Of a DNA stretch of 6,836 bases, positions 5,623 to 6,836 are shown one piece after another. The notes beneath the pieces were generated by a model that made no database searches, was not told the DNA's origin, and saw only the letters and a program-made list of their open reading frames with translations. This DNA comes from an uncultured Clostridium sp. (GTDB lineage Bacteria > Bacillota_A > Clostridia > Lachnospirales > Lachnospiraceae). How positions within the stretch are numbered: position 1 is the stretch's first letter; the number at the start of each line of letters is the position of its first letter. The translations under genes were made by a program, and so were the position numbers. Location: the NCBI GenBank assembly GCA_900556965.1, contig USQV01000052.1, positions 1 through 6,836 of the forward strand. The letters run 5' to 3'.

Positions 5623-6836
5623 GAAGCTCGATCCCCTTGCGGATCCTGTTAAGAGATTCCTCTTTTCCGAGTACCTCCATGATCTCTGTTGCTCCCGCCG
5701 GAGTCATCTGCTTTCCGGAAACAGCAGTACGGATCGGCCACATAACAAAGCCTGTCTTTACGCCCTTTTCCGTCACATATCCGGAGAGAGCTGCATACAG
5801 TGCATCGTTGGAATAATCCTCCTGAGCTTCAAGGATCGGAAGGACATCCTTTAATGTTTCAAGAGCTGTTTCCTTCGTTGTTTTCATCTTCTTATGAACA
5901 TACATCTCCGGATCATATTCCGGGAGTGCTTCAAAGAAATCGATCTGCGGTGCGATATCCGGGAATACCTCGATTCTTGTCTTGACCATTGCAGCAATCT
6001 TCTTTAAATCCAGGGGCTTTTTGATGACCTCCTCCAGATAAGGCTTTGCAAGCTCATAGAAGCTGTCGAAATCCATCTTCTTCATATATTCGCCGTTCAT
6101 CCAGCGGAGCTTTGTCATGTCGAAAACTGCCGGAGATTTGCTCATGTTGTGGTAATCAAATTCCTTTACCAGCTCCTCCAGCGTAAAGAATTCCTGATTG
6201 CTGGCCGGAGACCATCCAAGAAGGGCAACAAAGTTTACGACTGCCTCTGTGAGGAAGCCCTGCTCGATCAGATCCTCAAAGGAGGAATGGCCGCTTCTCT
6301 TGCTCAGCTTTTTATGCTCCTCATTTGTGATCGTCGGACAATGCACATACACCGGGATCTCCCAGCCGAAGGCATCGTAAAGACGATTGTATTTCGGAGA
6401 GGAGGACAGATACTCATTTCCTCTGACAACGTGTGTGATCCCCATGAGGTGATCGTCCACTACGTTTGCAAAGTTATATGTCGGGAAGCCGTCTGATTTG
6501 ATCAGCACCATATCGTCCAGCTCAGAATTGTCTACCGTAATATCACCATAGATATCGTCATGGAAGGTAGTCGTTCCTTCACGCGGGTTGTTCTGACGGA
6601 TGACAAAGGGCATTCCTGCCTTTAAGTTTGCCTCTACCTCCTCTTTGGAAAGGTTCAGACAGTGCTTGTCATAAACCATGATCTCCTCACCGTTTACTGT
6701 TTTCTTAAGCGAATCCAGACGCTCCTGGGTACAGAAGCAGTAGTATGCCTCTCCTTTTTCCACCAGCTTTTTCGCATATTCCATGTAGATTCCGGCCTTC
6801 TGGCGTTCACTCTGAACATACGGGCCGTAGCCGCCA
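5606..6836 (-). CDS. gltX: Glutamyl-tRNA synthetase (5' end outside window)
   Basis: This class I aminoacyl-tRNA synthetase charges tRNA-Glu with glutamate in the cytoplasm. The frame stays open past the in-frame ATG at 6784 to the window edge and reads [17 protein letters not shown], typical internal GluRS sequence, so that ATG is internal. About 409 residues are visible; roughly the first 75, with the HIGH motif, lie beyond the window. Numbering from the 6784 Met: a zinc-site-like CFC (16-18) and HC (41-42), [20 protein letters not shown] (98-117), HVVRGNEYL, the KMSKS-type loop KLSKR (159-163) in [21 protein letters not shown] (188-193) and NGEYMKKM in the anticodon-binding part, ending [21 protein letters not shown]. 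The fourth zinc-ligand position (His in E. coli GluRS) appears to be Asn44. It is the first gene visible in a leftward operon with the helicase and cobO; its 3' end contains the helicase ribosome binding site. Confidence 0.97.
   Translation of the reverse strand, partial: GGYGPYVQSERQKAGIYMEYAKKLVEKGEAYYCFCTQERLDSLKKTVNGEEIMVYDKHCLNLSKEEVEANLKAGMPFVIRQNNPREGTTTFHDDIYGDITVDNSELDDMVLIKSDGFPTYNFANVVDDHLMGITHVVRGNEYLSSSPKYNRLYDAFGWEIPVYVHCPTITNEEHKKLSKRSGHSSFEDLIEQGFLTEAVVNFVALLGWSPASNQEFFTLEELVKEFDYHNMSKSPAVFDMTKLRWMNGEYMKKMDFDSFYELAKPYLEEVIKKPLDLKKIAAMVKTRIEVFPDIAPQIDFFEALPEYDPEMYVHKKMKTTKETALETLKDVLPILEAQEDYSNDALYAALSGYVTEKGVKTGFVMWPIRTAVSGKQMTPAGATEIMEVLGKEESLNRIRKGIELLENGI
5633..5638 (-). 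promoter_or_regulatory. Ribosome binding site that decides the helicase start
   Basis: AAGGGG on the reverse strand lies inside the 3' end of gltX. It is 10 nt from the TTG at 5622 and 16 nt from the ATG at 5616. The cobO and ychF sites in this window have 10-11 nt spacing, which favours TTG; a rare start codon here would lower translation relative to gltX. Confidence 0.5.

Overview
The window looks like an ordinary chromosomal segment of a low-to-moderate-GC Firmicute, most likely a Clostridia/Lachnospiraceae-type gut anaerobe. That placement is an inference. It rests on the AGGAGG-like ribosome binding sites about 10 nt from the starts, the clostridial look of the glutamyl-tRNA synthetase ([10 protein letters not shown] signature), a DUF1292 protein, a CobA-type corrinoid adenosyltransferase and a small lipoprotein with a Gram-positive lipobox. 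No phage, insertion sequence, CRISPR array, tRNA or rRNA gene is visible.

Layout. Positions 1-705 (+) hold the C-terminal half of an M20-family amidohydrolase that resembles the p-aminobenzoyl-glutamate hydrolase subunit AbgA. A more A+T-rich stretch follows, with a small lipoprotein gene of unknown function (822-1280, +) and about 300 bases without an intact gene (1281-1587). That stretch holds what looks like a decayed coding remnant, a good candidate promoter (1467-1495) and two consecutive hairpins. It leads into ychF (1588-2685, +), a complete Obg-related ATPase gene, which ends at a strong hairpin terminator (2720-2754).

The right half reads leftward. The order of transcription is gltX (its 5' end lies beyond the window), then a UvrD/PcrA-like superfamily 1 helicase, then the corrinoid adenosyltransferase cobO, then a DUF1292 gene. 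gltX and the helicase overlap by 17 bp (11 bp if the alternative start is used), and the helicase and cobO are separated by one base, so these three are probably one translationally coupled operon. The DUF1292 gene has its own candidate promoter, whose -35 box overlaps the cobO stop codon. The ychF and DUF1292 genes converge on the 2720-2754 hairpin, which may terminate both.

Functionally this is mostly housekeeping: translation (gltX, ychF), DNA repair or unwinding (helicase), corrinoid activation (cobO) and peptide/folate-fragment hydrolysis (amidohydrolase). I found no convincing undescribed system. The least explained parts are the lipoprotein, the remnant at 1281-1492 and the structured leader of ychF.
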